Source: Clostridiales bacterium (GTDB lineage: Bacteria; Bacillota; Clostridia; Christensenellales; Pumilibacteraceae). Taken from it: a DNA stretch of 53,077 nucleotides. The stretch lies in contig JAIEFT010000059.1 of NCBI GenBank assembly GCA_029066805.1, positions 1-53,077 of the forward strand. The letters run 5' to 3'. The notes under the pieces are model-generated. The model had not been told where the DNA came from and did not search any database. It saw only the letters and a list, made by a program, of their open reading frames with translations. This document shows positions 15,350-22,974 of this stretch, piece after piece (position 1 is the first letter of the stretch; every line of letters starts with the position of its first letter). The position numbers and the translations under genes were made by a program.

Positions 15350-16585
15350 ATGAAAAAGTACAGTAGATCACTATACATAATCGCGGTGTTTGTATGCTTG
15401 CTGTTTGCTATGGGCGCGGCTAAAGCGCCGCAGACAGTAGACAGCGCGTACCCGACGCTTGCTGTGGAGTACGAAAATGGAAGGTATGTATATACCGATA
15501 CTCCCGTAGCACCGTCCGACTTTACCGTTATCGAACAGATATCGGCGCGCAAGATTAATGCGCCGCTCCCCGAAAAAATAGCGTATATGGACGAGTGTGT
15601 GGCGCGCGGCGCGGACTACAAAACGGCTGTAAAACAATGCTTTCCCGTGCTTGTCAGAGAGCTTGACAAAATATCCGAGCGCGTCTTTGTTGCGCCCACG
15701 GACGCCAAAACAGCGTATAATAACGGCAAGTTTACGGTTGCACCCGAAAAGATAGGCAAAAAGATTGACGAAACCAAGCTGTACGCAAGTATATATTGCG
15801 CGTTTAAATTCTCCGGCGGCGGAGAGGTAAAGGCGTACAATACGGACATTCAGCCTGTAATCACCTCCGCAATGCTCAAGGCGGAAATGCTGCCGCGAAG
15901 CTCGTACACTACCGATTTTGCCGGGTCTTCGGCAGAGCGCGCGCACAATGTTACGCTTGCGCTTAGCAAGATAGGCGGGCTGATAATTCCGGCAGGAGAG
16001 ACCGTGTCGTTCAATTCTATAGTGGGCGAGCGCACCGAAAGCAACGGCTTTAAAAAAGCCAAGATAATAGTGGACGGCAAATATACCGACGGAGTGGGCG
16101 GCGGCGTATGCCAAGCGTCAACTGCGGTGTACAACGCCGCGCTGATAGCGGGACTTAGCTGTCAGGCAAACGCGCACTCGATATGTCCGTCGTACTGTCC
16201 TGCGGGACTTGACGCTATGATAAGCTCGGTAAGCGATTTATTGATAACCAATACGACCACGCACACGGTGTATATTGCTACGTCGGTAAACGGGCGAAAG
16301 GGTACGGTCAAAATTTTCGGCGAAAAGCCCGATTATACGGTAGTGCCCGAAAGCGTGGTCGTGGATACCGTCAAGTTTCAAACCGAGGAACAAACGGACA
16401 GTGAATACAAGTATTTCGAGCGCGACGCGATTAGCGGAAGCCGTATGCTCGTATCCCCGGGCAAGGACGGAGTATCGAGCGAAACATATGTAAACATGTT
16501 CAAGGACGGTGTACTGATCAAGCGCGTAAAGGTGAGGGAAAACACCTATCGCTGTATTCCGCAGGTGATAGCCGTAGCGCCGTAG
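15350..16585 (+). CDS. VanW family protein with G5-like C-terminus
   Basis: A 411-residue exported protein with an N-terminal hydrophobic helix (residues 7-24) and no lipobox. A region resembling the peptidoglycan-binding domain that often precedes VanW spans about 60-180. The VanW domain proper spans about 185-310, with VSFNSIVGERTESNGFKKAK and GVGGGVCQASTAVYNAALIAG, the invariant VanW signature. A G5-like tail (SGSRMLVSPGKDGVSSETY ... FKDGVLIKRVKVRENTY) follows. VanW proteins are surface or cell-wall associated, of unknown activity; the name comes from vancomycin clusters but does not imply resistance here. Confidence 0.88.
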   Translation: MKKYSRSLYIIAVFVCLLFAMGAAKAPQTVDSAYPTLAVEYENGRYVYTDTPVAPSDFTVIEQISARKINAPLPEKIAYMDECVARGADYKTAVKQCFPVLVRELDKISERVFVAPTDAKTAYNNGKFTVAPEKIGKKIDETKLYASIYCAFKFSGGGEVKAYNTDIQPVITSAMLKAEMLPRSSYTTDFAGSSAERAHNVTLALSKIGGLIIPAGETVSFNSIVGERTESNGFKKAKIIVDGKYTDGVGGGVCQASTAVYNAALIAGLSCQANAHSICPSYCPAGLDAMISSVSDLLITNTTTHTVYIATSVNGRKGTVKIFGEKPDYTVVPESVVVDTVKFQTEEQTDSEYKYFERDAISGSRMLVSPGKDGVSSETYVNMFKDGVLIKRVKVRENTYRCIPQVIAVAP

Positions 16586-16586
16586 T

Positions 16587-16614
16587 AAATTCAGAATTAA
16601 GAATGCAGAATTAT
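16587..16614. repeat. AAGAATGCAGAATTA tag repeat, copy 2
   Basis: AAATTCAGAATTAAGAATGC tract starting one base after the vanW stop, immediately before R1 copy 3, in the same order as at 4117-4143. Confidence 0.55.
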
Positions 16615-16618
16615 AAAT

Positions 16619-16740
16619 AAGGATGAGCTCCACTCGAGAGGACAAAAAATGCTCGGGGTGACAAAAATCAATTTATTTTTTTGTCCTACGAAGCAAGCCA
16701 TTGGGCTTATTCTGAGCGAAGCGAAGAATCTCATCCGCTT
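16619..16740. repeat. R1 intergenic inverted-repeat element, copy 3
   Basis: Left end AAGGATGAGCTCC begins just inside position 16619; the right end GAGCGAAGCGAAGAATCTCAT finishes at about 16734 and is inverse to the left arm. Inner arms ...TGACAAAAATCAATT and TTTTTTTGTCC also pair. With the tag repeat it fills most of the vanW-lgt gap. Confidence 0.65.
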
Positions 16741-16764
16741 TTTTCAAAAGAAGTAGGGGAATAC

Positions 16765-16793
16765 TTGACAAAATTATAGATAAGGGCTATAAT
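16765..16793 (+). promoter_or_regulatory. Consensus promoter of lgt, leaderless geometry
   Basis: TTGACA (16765-16770), 17-bp spacer, TATAAT (16788-16793), then CGTTTT and ATG at 16800. Transcription should begin on the start codon. The -35 side belongs to a tract shared with 31891-31932. Confidence 0.8.
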
Positions 16794-16799
16794 CGTTTT

Positions 16800-17906
16800 A
16801 TGAATTCTTTAGCGTTTATCAGTTCGTTCAATTGGTACGGTCTGCTTATGGCAACGGGTATCATGCTCGGCGTAGTGGGTGCGTACATGGCAGCCAAGCA
16901 TCACGGTTTGGAGGGTGATGTTATAATCGACATGATTATAATATGTCTGCCGCTCGCTATAATCGGCGCACGCGTATACCACGTAGTGTTTGACGTTATA
17001 GCGGGAAATTCCTGGACGTTTGCGGAGTTCTGCGGCTTTTCGGGAGGCGAGTTCAAGGGGCTTGCGGGACTTGCCATATACGGCGGACTTATAGGCTCGA
17101 TATGCGGCGCGGTGATCTTTCATTTTTGGAAGAACAGAAAGAGCCTTCCGGAGAACAAACGCGTATCGTTTTGGCAGATTGCCGACGTAGGCTTTACGTT
17201 CATCATACTGGGACAGATTGTCGCACGTTGGGGCAACTTTGCCAACGGCGAGGCTTACGGCGAGATAGTGACCAATCCGGCACTTCAGTGGGCGCCTATA
17301 AGCATGTTTGTGCACGGGGAGTGGCGAGCTTCTATTTGGTTCTACGAATCGCTGTGGAACTTTGTCGGATTTTTTATACTGTTGTATTTATACCTCGGCA
17401 GACACAAGAGCTTTGACGGGTTCGTGTTTGCGATATACTGCATATATTACGGTATAGGCAGAGCTTGGATAGAAGCTATACGAGTAAACGACGTGCTTAT
17501 GATAGGCGGCATGCGCGCGAGCGTCGTGGTGAGTGTATTGTTTATAATAGCGGGCGTGGCGATAATAGCTACGCACATAATACGCGCAAAAAAAGCGGGG
17601 AAAAAGCTGTTTATCTTTGTAGATAAAAAGAAACTAAGCTCCGAATACTTCGATTACGAAAAAACCAAGCTTGCCAATCCCATGCCCGACATAACGTTCT
17701 TTAAGGACAGAAAAAAGGTCAAAAATAAAGAAGAAGTCGTTGTAGATAACAACGGTGTAGCCTTCAAGGTCAAAGCTGCCGAGGCGCAAGCGGACGGCGC
17801 GGATACGGAAGCAACTGCGGATAACGCCGTGGAAAAACAGAAGCATACCAAAGATGTCATACAGGACGCCGCGGAGGAAGTGTATGAAGACAAGTGGGAC
17901 GACTGA
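16800..17906 (+). CDS. lgt: Prolipoprotein diacylglyceryl transferase
   Basis: A 368-residue integral membrane enzyme that moves diacylglycerol from phosphatidylglycerol to the lipobox cysteine of prolipoproteins, the first step of lipoprotein maturation. Seven helices are visible; hallmarks are GARVYHVVFD, GGLAIYGGLIG, the Lgt signature ARWGNFANGEAYG and IGRAWIEAIRVND. Normal Lgt ends near residue 260-280. Here about 95 further residues form a charged, Ala/Glu/Lys-rich cytoplasmic tail of unknown use. The many lipoproteins in this window (7996, 10422, 22975, 28591, 43292) depend on it. The next gene starts inside its 3' end. Confidence 0.94.
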   Translation: MNSLAFISSFNWYGLLMATGIMLGVVGAYMAAKHHGLEGDVIIDMIIICLPLAIIGARVYHVVFDVIAGNSWTFAEFCGFSGGEFKGLAGLAIYGGLIGSICGAVIFHFWKNRKSLPENKRVSFWQIADVGFTFIILGQIVARWGNFANGEAYGEIVTNPALQWAPISMFVHGEWRASIWFYESLWNFVGFFILLYLYLGRHKSFDGFVFAIYCIYYGIGRAWIEAIRVNDVLMIGGMRASVVVSVLFIIAGVAIIATHIIRAKKAGKKLFIFVDKKKLSSEYFDYEKTKLANPMPDITFFKDRKKVKNKEEVVVDNNGVAFKVKAAEAQADGADTEATADNAVEKQKHTKDVIQDAAEEVYEDKWDD

Positions 17907-18438
17907 CGCCGTACTTCCGCTTTCCAAAAAGCAAAAGTGCGCGTGTAATATCGTTATGGGCTGTCTGCTTGTTGCCGCGGGCGTTATTTTGGCGCTTGCC
18001 GGCACAGGCGTGATCAAGGCGGCGGTCAGTGATATCGCCGCGCCGACAGTGTTGTTCGGTTTTGGCTCGGCGGTTTTGCTCAGCGCGATCATTGCTAAAA
18101 ATTCGCTTTCTATGTGGTTTGCGGGCGTTGTGCTCGCATGCGGGTTGACGTCGCTGCTTGCCGTGACAACGCCTGCGGGCTACGCGCAGCTCTATCCAAT
18201 ATACATTGCATCGCCGGCTATAGGCTGTGTGTGTTCGCTGTGGTTTGCGGAGCTCAAATTCCCGCAGATAAAAGCAATGCTGTTTTTCGGACTGCTCGGC
18301 GGAATATTTGCACTCGGTTCATCGGGTGCGTGCGGCTACGGGCTTGTCGGCGGGTTGCTTGCCGCGTTTGGCGGACTCGTAGTTATAGCTATTGCGTTAG
18401 AATCATATTTAAAAAAGGATCGTGTGGAAAATGCGTAA
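17884..18438 (+). CDS. Small polytopic membrane protein, unknown function
   Basis: About 184 residues from ATG 17884, chosen because GGAGG (17873-17877) lies six bases upstream. After a basic N-terminus, roughly six hydrophobic helices fill the protein, several Ala/Gly/Leu rich, ending LESYLKKDRVENA. It overlaps lgt by 23 bases and its stop overlaps the start of pncB by 8 bases, so lgt, this gene and pncB are translationally coupled. No motif points to a transported substrate; a link to nicotinate uptake would be a guess from position alone. Confidence 0.65.
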   Translation: MKTSGTTDAVLPLSKKQKCACNIVMGCLLVAAGVILALAGTGVIKAAVSDIAAPTVLFGFGSAVLLSAIIAKNSLSMWFAGVVLACGLTSLLAVTTPAGYAQLYPIYIASPAIGCVCSLWFAELKFPQIKAMLFFGLLGGIFALGSSGACGYGLVGGLLAAFGGLVVIAIALESYLKKDRVENA

Positions 18439-19852
18439 TCTCACAATGATGACAGACCTCTATCAGCTGACAATGATGGACGGTTATTTTTTAGAAGGCA
18501 AAGCGCACGATATTGCCGTGTTCGATGTGTTCTTCCGCCAAAAGGATACCATAAATTATGCGGTTTTTGCCGGGCTCGATCAGGCGATTGACTACATAAA
18601 AAACCTGCACTTTTCGAGCGATGATATTTCGTATTTAAGCTCGCTTAATGTTTTTCACAAAGAGTTTCTCGACTATCTGAAAGAGTTTAGGTTCACAGGT
18701 GAAATGTACTCCGTGCAGGAGGGCGATATTGTCTACCCGCAAGAACCGATAGTAATAATCAAAGCTCCGCTAATCGAGGCGCAGCTGATCGAAACGGCGC
18801 TGCTTAATATAATAAGCCACCAAACGCTTATAGCCACCAAGTCGGCGCGTATCGTGTCGGCGGCGCAGGGCAAGAGCGTTGTCGAGTTCGGACTAAGGCG
18901 CGCTCAAGGTCCGGACGCGGGCATATACGGTGCGCGCGCCGCCATAATAGGCGGGTGCAACGGGACAAGCAATGTTTTGACAGGGCAGATGTTTGATATC
19001 CCCGTCAAGGGTACGCACGCGCATAGCTGGGTCATGAGCTTTAATAGCGAGCTGGACGCTTTTAGGGCGTTCGCCAAGGTCTATCCCGACACATGCTTGC
19101 TGCTTGTAGATACGTACGACACGATACAAGGCATTAAAAATGCCATAACCGTGTTTAACGAGCTGAAAGCGCAGGGGCATAAGCCCGTGGGCATACGGCT
19201 TGACAGCGGCGATTTGGCGTATCTTAGCAAGGTCGCGCGCAAAATGTTGGATGACGCCGGATTCACCGACGCGGTGGTAATGGCGTCGGGCGATATAGAC
19301 GAATACTTATTACAGTCTCTCAATGCGCAGGGTGCAAAAATCGATATGTACGGCGTGGGAACAAAGCTGATAACCAGCGAGGATACGCCGTCGCTCGGCG
19401 GCGTGTACAAGCTGTCGGCTATCGAGCGCGACGGAAAGCTGCAACCGCGTATGAAGATTTCCGATTCGATAATAAAGGTGACAAACCCCGGCTTCAAAAC
19501 GCTGTACAGGCTGTACGACAAGCGTGGCATGGCGGTTGCTGACTTGATCGCGCTTTACGGAGAGGAGATTCCTAAGCCGCTTGTGCTTACGCACGAAACC
19601 GAGCGGTGGAAAACCACTACGTTATCCGACTACGACATTCGCCCAATGCACCACAAGATTTTCGACGGCGGTGAGTGCGTGTACAACAAGCCCGCGCTTT
19701 CGCAGATAGTCGAGTTTGCTACTGCCGAAAAAGCCAAGTTCTGGGACGAATACAAGCGCATAGATAATCCGCAGATATACAAGGTGAATATCTCAGACGG
19801 GCTGTACGAGCTTAAGCAGACGATATTAAAAGAGCATAAGTCCCGCAAATAA
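18431..19852 (+). CDS. pncB: Nicotinate phosphoribosyltransferase
   Basis: A protein of about 473 residues that makes nicotinate mononucleotide from nicotinate and PRPP, the entry of the NAD salvage (Preiss-Handler) route. The N-terminus NLTMMTDLYQLTMMDGYF is diagnostic of the family. FGLRRAQGPDAG with its nearby GGCNGTSNV, the GTHAHSWVMSF block with the catalytic His, and GIRLDSGDLAYLSK all match the conserved nicotinate-binding and phosphate-binding loops. ATG 18431 is preferred over the in-frame GTG at 18422 because homologues begin near here. It is last in the lgt operon. Symbol pncB is used; some annotations call it napA or pncB2. Confidence 0.93.
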   Translation: MRNLTMMTDLYQLTMMDGYFLEGKAHDIAVFDVFFRQKDTINYAVFAGLDQAIDYIKNLHFSSDDISYLSSLNVFHKEFLDYLKEFRFTGEMYSVQEGDIVYPQEPIVIIKAPLIEAQLIETALLNIISHQTLIATKSARIVSAAQGKSVVEFGLRRAQGPDAGIYGARAAIIGGCNGTSNVLTGQMFDIPVKGTHAHSWVMSFNSELDAFRAFAKVYPDTCLLLVDTYDTIQGIKNAITVFNELKAQGHKPVGIRLDSGDLAYLSKVARKMLDDAGFTDAVVMASGDIDEYLLQSLNAQGAKIDMYGVGTKLITSEDTPSLGGVYKLSAIERDGKLQPRMKISDSIIKVTNPGFKTLYRLYDKRGMAVADLIALYGEEIPKPLVLTHETERWKTTTLSDYDIRPMHHKIFDGGECVYNKPALSQIVEFATAEKAKFWDEYKRIDNPQIYKVNISDGLYELKQTILKEHKSRK

Positions 19853-19911
19853 TTATTTTTTACATAAGACGTCAAACTAAAGTCTATAATGATTTTTTGA
19901 GAGAGTAAGAA

Positions 19912-20511
19912 ATGGACGGTAAAAAGAAGTACACACAAACCGAGTTGGATAGTTATACCGACGCGGTGCGCCGAGAATGCGAAAGTACGTTGATGCGTCA
20001 GCGCGAGCGTATTGATGAGCTAAAAAAGAGCCTCGCCGCTGCCGAAAGAAAGATAGCAAAGTACGAGAGCCAAAAAGAGCTTGTGTACAAGGCGATCACC
20101 TCCGCTATCAAAAAGGCAGACGATATCGAGCGCGTGTCGCTGATAAAGTACAATCAGGAGATAGCGCAGCTCAAGAGCTTTCACGAAAAGTGGTTGAGCT
20201 ATTATAACGACATTATAGCCGCGTACCCGCTTGACGACGAGCTTATTGAGGCGAGCAAGGTAAACCGAAAGATATCCGATGTGCTGACCCGTGCGGGCGA
20301 TATAGACGGTCAGCTCGAACAAGAGCGCGAAAAGCTTCAACAATCGCTCGACGGAGACGACGATGAGCCCGAGCAAGAGGTGAGTGCGGCAGATGACGAT
20401 TACGCTGACAGATCGCCTGCGGGCTTCTCGTTTACCGAGGCGCTCCACCCCAAAGAGGACCTAAAGGATATTATGCGCGAGCTCGGTGTAATCATGGACG
20501 ACGAGGATTAA
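19912..20511 (+). CDS. Acidic coiled-coil protein, unknown function
   Basis: A 199-residue soluble protein. Residues about 10-60 and 85-150 have heptad-like patterns rich in Glu, Lys, Arg and Leu (RRECESTLMRQRERIDELKK, then IDGQLEQEREKLQQSL), so coiled coils are likely. Residues 150-185 are a strongly acidic linker (DGDDDEPEQE), followed by a short conserved-looking tail KEDLKDIMRELGVIMDDED. The general layout recalls DivIVA- or FtsK-adjacent scaffold proteins but lacks the DivIVA N-terminal signature, so I do not assign it. A TATAAT-like sequence at 19887-19892 and a purine-rich GAGAGAG stretch precede the ATG. Confidence 0.6.
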   Translation: MDGKKKYTQTELDSYTDAVRRECESTLMRQRERIDELKKSLAAAERKIAKYESQKELVYKAITSAIKKADDIERVSLIKYNQEIAQLKSFHEKWLSYYNDIIAAYPLDDELIEASKVNRKISDVLTRAGDIDGQLEQEREKLQQSLDGDDDEPEQEVSAADDDYADRSPAGFSFTEALHPKEDLKDIMRELGVIMDDED

Positions 20512-20561
20512 TTCTTAATTAAGAATACAGAATTCGGAATTAATAATTTGGAATGACAAAT
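20511..20561. repeat. Diverged AAGAATNCAGAATT tag repeat, copy 3
   Basis: TTAATTAAGAATACAGAATT followed by CGGAATTAATAATTTGGAATGACAAA. It combines the tag repeat with the GAATGACAAA end of R1, but the rest of R1 is missing, so it looks like a remnant. Confidence 0.5.
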
Positions 20562-20575
20562 ATATTTTTCACAAC

Positions 20576-20610
20576 AAAAATCGCTCCCGATAGGGGAGCG
20601 ATTAATTTTT
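20576..20610 (-). terminator. Terminator of rpsT, bidirectional
   Basis: ATCGCTCCC pairs with GGGGAGCGAT around a short loop, with A-rich and T-rich flanks on both sides. It serves the minus-strand rpsT and can also stop the convergent coiled-coil gene. Confidence 0.75.
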
Positions 20611-20618
20611 AAATACTA

Positions 20619-21131
20619 TTATTCGGCTTTGGGAGCTTCCTCTTCGGTCTTTTTGGACTTTTTAGGCGCTTTTTCCTTTTTGGGTTTTTCTTCCTCTACC
20701 TTTTCTTTGGTAGTCTTTTTCTTTTTCTGTTCGGCCTTGTCCGCTTCCTTGACTTGCTGCTTTGCGCGGAACTCGGCGCGAGCTGCCTCGCGCGCTTCCT
20801 TAGCGGCACGCGCTTTTTCGGCGGCGATCGTCTTGTTGTCCTTTTTGACGGTTACGGTAACCTTGCCGCTCTTGATATCGCTGATGCGCTTACTAAGAGC
20901 CGACTTTTTATTGGCGGCGGCGTTTTTATGCAGAATGCCTGCGGTAACGCCTTTGTCGATTATAGACATTGTTATGGGGAGAAGACGCTCGGCTTCCTCT
21001 ATGTTAGCCGAATCGATGGCTTTGTTGAAAGCCTTGATTGCGTTGTTGACCTTGGAACGGTCGGAACGGTTGCGAGCGTTTTTCTTTTTGGTAATAAGTA
21101 CGCGCTTTTTAGCGGATTTAATGTTGGGCAC
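20619..21131 (-). CDS. rpsT: 30S ribosomal protein S20 with long charged C-terminal extension
   Basis: Residues 1-88 are a standard bS20 (PNIKSAKKRVLITKKKNARN, then LHKNAAANKKSALSKRI), which binds 16S rRNA in the body of the small subunit. Normal bS20 stops at about 85-90 residues. Here it reaches 170: residues 95-170 are an Ala/Lys/Glu low-complexity tail rich in KKEK and EEEAPK. Translation starts at GTG 21131 with AAGGAG seven bases upstream. The reading frame is continuous and its terminator follows the extended stop, so the tail is real rather than a sequencing read-through. Function of the tail is unknown; similar disordered tails occur on other ribosomal proteins in some Clostridia. 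Confidence 0.93.
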   Translation of the reverse strand: MPNIKSAKKRVLITKKKNARNRSDRSKVNNAIKAFNKAIDSANIEEAERLLPITMSIIDKGVTAGILHKNAAANKKSALSKRISDIKSGKVTVTVKKDNKTIAAEKARAAKEAREAARAEFRAKQQVKEADKAEQKKKKTTKEKVEEEKPKKEKAPKKSKKTEEEAPKAE

Positions 21132-21172
21132 GATTTTACTCCTTTAATCGCCTTTTTTCGTTTTGCCATACA

Positions 21173-21181
21173 ATTATAACA
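21173..21181 (-). promoter_or_regulatory. Extended -10 promoter of rpsT
   Basis: On the minus strand TGT-TATAAT (21181-21173), an extended -10 that can compensate for the poor -35. A leader of about 40 bases containing AAAGGAG leads to GTG 21131. Confidence 0.6.
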
Positions 21182-21338
21182 CAATCACAGATTGATTTTT
21201 CGATTTCTTTGCTGTTGATTAATATCGAATATTTCTTTCTGCGTCGGTGGCTTGATGTATTATAGCACACTAAATAAACTTTTGCAACTGTTTGTCGCGC
21301 TCGCGACTAAATTTTTTTCTTTTACAAACAATATTTTT

Positions 21339-22136
21339 ATGGACCAAAACGCTGTTTTTACCGATATGGCGGTGGAATTCTGCCGCCACAAGCACCACAA
21401 GGACGACGGACTCATCAGGTACTACGAGGTAGAGGTGGACGAGGCAATGTCCAAAAAGCTCGGCAAGCCGTGCGGGAAATACGCAACGCTTGAGACGACC
21501 GCCGTCATCAATGGTGAAAATAAAGAATACACACGAGTGATCGACGCGCTCACGTCGTGCTTAAAAAGTTATTGCAATGGCTGCGGAAAAGTGCTTGCCG
21601 TTGGGCTTGGCAATCCCGATCTTACTGCCGACGCGCTGGGCGACAGGGTGTTCAAGCGTTTGTCGGTCAACCGCCACTTAAGTGCGAACGGTGGTAACGA
21701 CAAATATCTTTGCGCGCTAACGCCGAATGTGCTCGGCATGACGGGTATAGAAAGCTTTGACATAATTTCCGCCGTGGCGGACAGAGTTAAACCCGACGCG
21801 ATAGTGGTGATCGACGCGCTTACAGCCGCTGCGGCAAACCGTATCGCCACCGCGTTTCAAGTAACGGACAGCGGCATAACTCCGGGCAGCGGTGTGGAAA
21901 ACCATAGGCGTAGACTTGACGAAAAATCGCTCGGTGTTCGCACTGTGTCGGTAGGCGTTCCGCTTGTGGTGTATTCGTCCACAATCGTGCGCGACTACTG
22001 CGAGTGCGATAGCCGTCCGCACTGTGACATGATAGTGACGCCAAAGGACGTGGATATTCTGGTCGAGGACTGCGCAAGCATTATAGCCGGTGCAATAAAC
22101 AACGCGTTCGGCGGCGAAAAGGTAAGAGCGTATTAG
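21339..22136 (+). CDS. gpr: Germination protease (spore protease GPR)
   Basis: About 265 residues from ATG 21339; an upstream TTG at 21252 would add a hydrophobic, unfamiliar segment and is rejected. GPR degrades small acid-soluble spore proteins during germination. Recognisable blocks are TDMAVEF near the N-terminus (zymogen cleavage region), AVGLGNPDLTADALGDRV, ALTPNVLGMTGIESFDII, and PDAIVVIDALTAAAANRI followed by ITPGSGVENHRR. The propeptide before TDMAVE is very short (about 7 residues against about 15 in Bacillus). Its presence, with cwlD at 44986, argues that the organism sporulates or did recently. Confidence 0.88.
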   Translation: MDQNAVFTDMAVEFCRHKHHKDDGLIRYYEVEVDEAMSKKLGKPCGKYATLETTAVINGENKEYTRVIDALTSCLKSYCNGCGKVLAVGLGNPDLTADALGDRVFKRLSVNRHLSANGGNDKYLCALTPNVLGMTGIESFDIISAVADRVKPDAIVVIDALTAAAANRIATAFQVTDSGITPGSGVENHRRRLDEKSLGVRTVSVGVPLVVYSSTIVRDYCECDSRPHCDMIVTPKDVDILVEDCASIIAGAINNAFGGEKVRAY

Positions 22137-22176
22137 GGTTGTAACGTAAGTCTTGCACCGCGCATATATAAGGGCT

Positions 22177-22896
22177 ATGCGTGGTCCGATAGGAGTTTTT
22201 GACAGTGGAGTCGGCGGGCTTAACGTGCTCAAAAAGTGCGTAGAGCTTTTGCCCGACGAAAGCTTTATTTATCTAGCCGACAAGGCGAACATGCCATATG
22301 GAAACAGGCCGAGGGAAGATATTGCACGCGCGGCGTTTGCTTGCGCAGATACGCTGTTTTCACGCGGTTGTAAAGCGTTGGTGGTGGCGTGTAATACCGC
22401 GACGGTGACGGCGGTGGACGATATTCGCGCGCTGTACGGCTCGCGCGTGGTGGTGGGCTTAGAGCCGGCTGTCCGCCCGTGCATAAAACAGCTAGGCAAG
22501 CGCGGCTACGCCGTCGCGCTCGTCACGCAGGCAACATACAGATCGGATAGGTTCAATAAATTGCTTTTTAGCTGCGAAAAAAAGATAGTGCCGATTGCCG
22601 TCCCCGAGCTCGCCAAGCTTATTGAGGATAACGTTGATGATATTTCGCGGATAAATGACTTTGTCAAGAGCATATTTCGCGATTACATGGACGCCGAGGC
22701 GGTTATACTCGGCTGTTCGCACTACACATACATAACTGACATGATAAATGCCGTTTACGGTGGAAAAATAAAAATCTACGACGGCGCGGATGGCGCGGCG
22801 CGGCGACTAAAGTACTGCCTCGAGCTTTCGGGAGAGCTCGCCAAAAAAGGCGAGCAAACGCCCAAAATAGAATTTTTATCTACATATAAAGAATAA
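22177..22896 (+). CDS. murI: Glutamate racemase
   Basis: About 239 residues from ATG 22177 (MRGPIGVFDSGVGG). The enzyme makes D-glutamate for peptidoglycan. Catalytic blocks are intact: DSGVGG near the N-terminus, the first cysteine in VVACNTATVTA and the second in ILGCSHYTYI, together with LADKANMPYGNR. A TTG at 22153 is in frame but lies in the presumed promoter. TATATA sits six bases upstream of the ATG, again the leaderless spacing, although AGGG between could also serve as a weak binding site. It follows gpr by 40 bases. Confidence 0.93.
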   Translation: MRGPIGVFDSGVGGLNVLKKCVELLPDESFIYLADKANMPYGNRPREDIARAAFACADTLFSRGCKALVVACNTATVTAVDDIRALYGSRVVVGLEPAVRPCIKQLGKRGYAVALVTQATYRSDRFNKLLFSCEKKIVPIAVPELAKLIEDNVDDISRINDFVKSIFRDYMDAEAVILGCSHYTYITDMINAVYGGKIKIYDGADGAARRLKYCLELSGELAKKGEQTPKIEFLSTYKE

Positions 22897-22912
22897 AATA
22901 ATTAATAAAATG

Positions 22913-22941
22913 TTGCAATTGCAGTGTATATGTGATATAGT
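22913..22941 (+). promoter_or_regulatory. Promoter of the collagen-like lipoprotein gene
   Basis: TTGCAA (22913-22918), 17-bp spacer containing TGTG, TATAGT (22936-22941). GGAGGG immediately upstream of ATG 22975 is a strong binding site. Confidence 0.7.
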
Positions 22942-22974
22942 ATTGTAAATATTTGTCTGTTCCTCGGAGGGCAT

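Noticed and set aside
20629-21147. 172-residue plus-strand ORF, Phe/Leu/Ser-rich and membrane-like
   Set aside because: It is the complement of rpsT; Lys/Glu codons read backwards give Phe/Leu/Ser.
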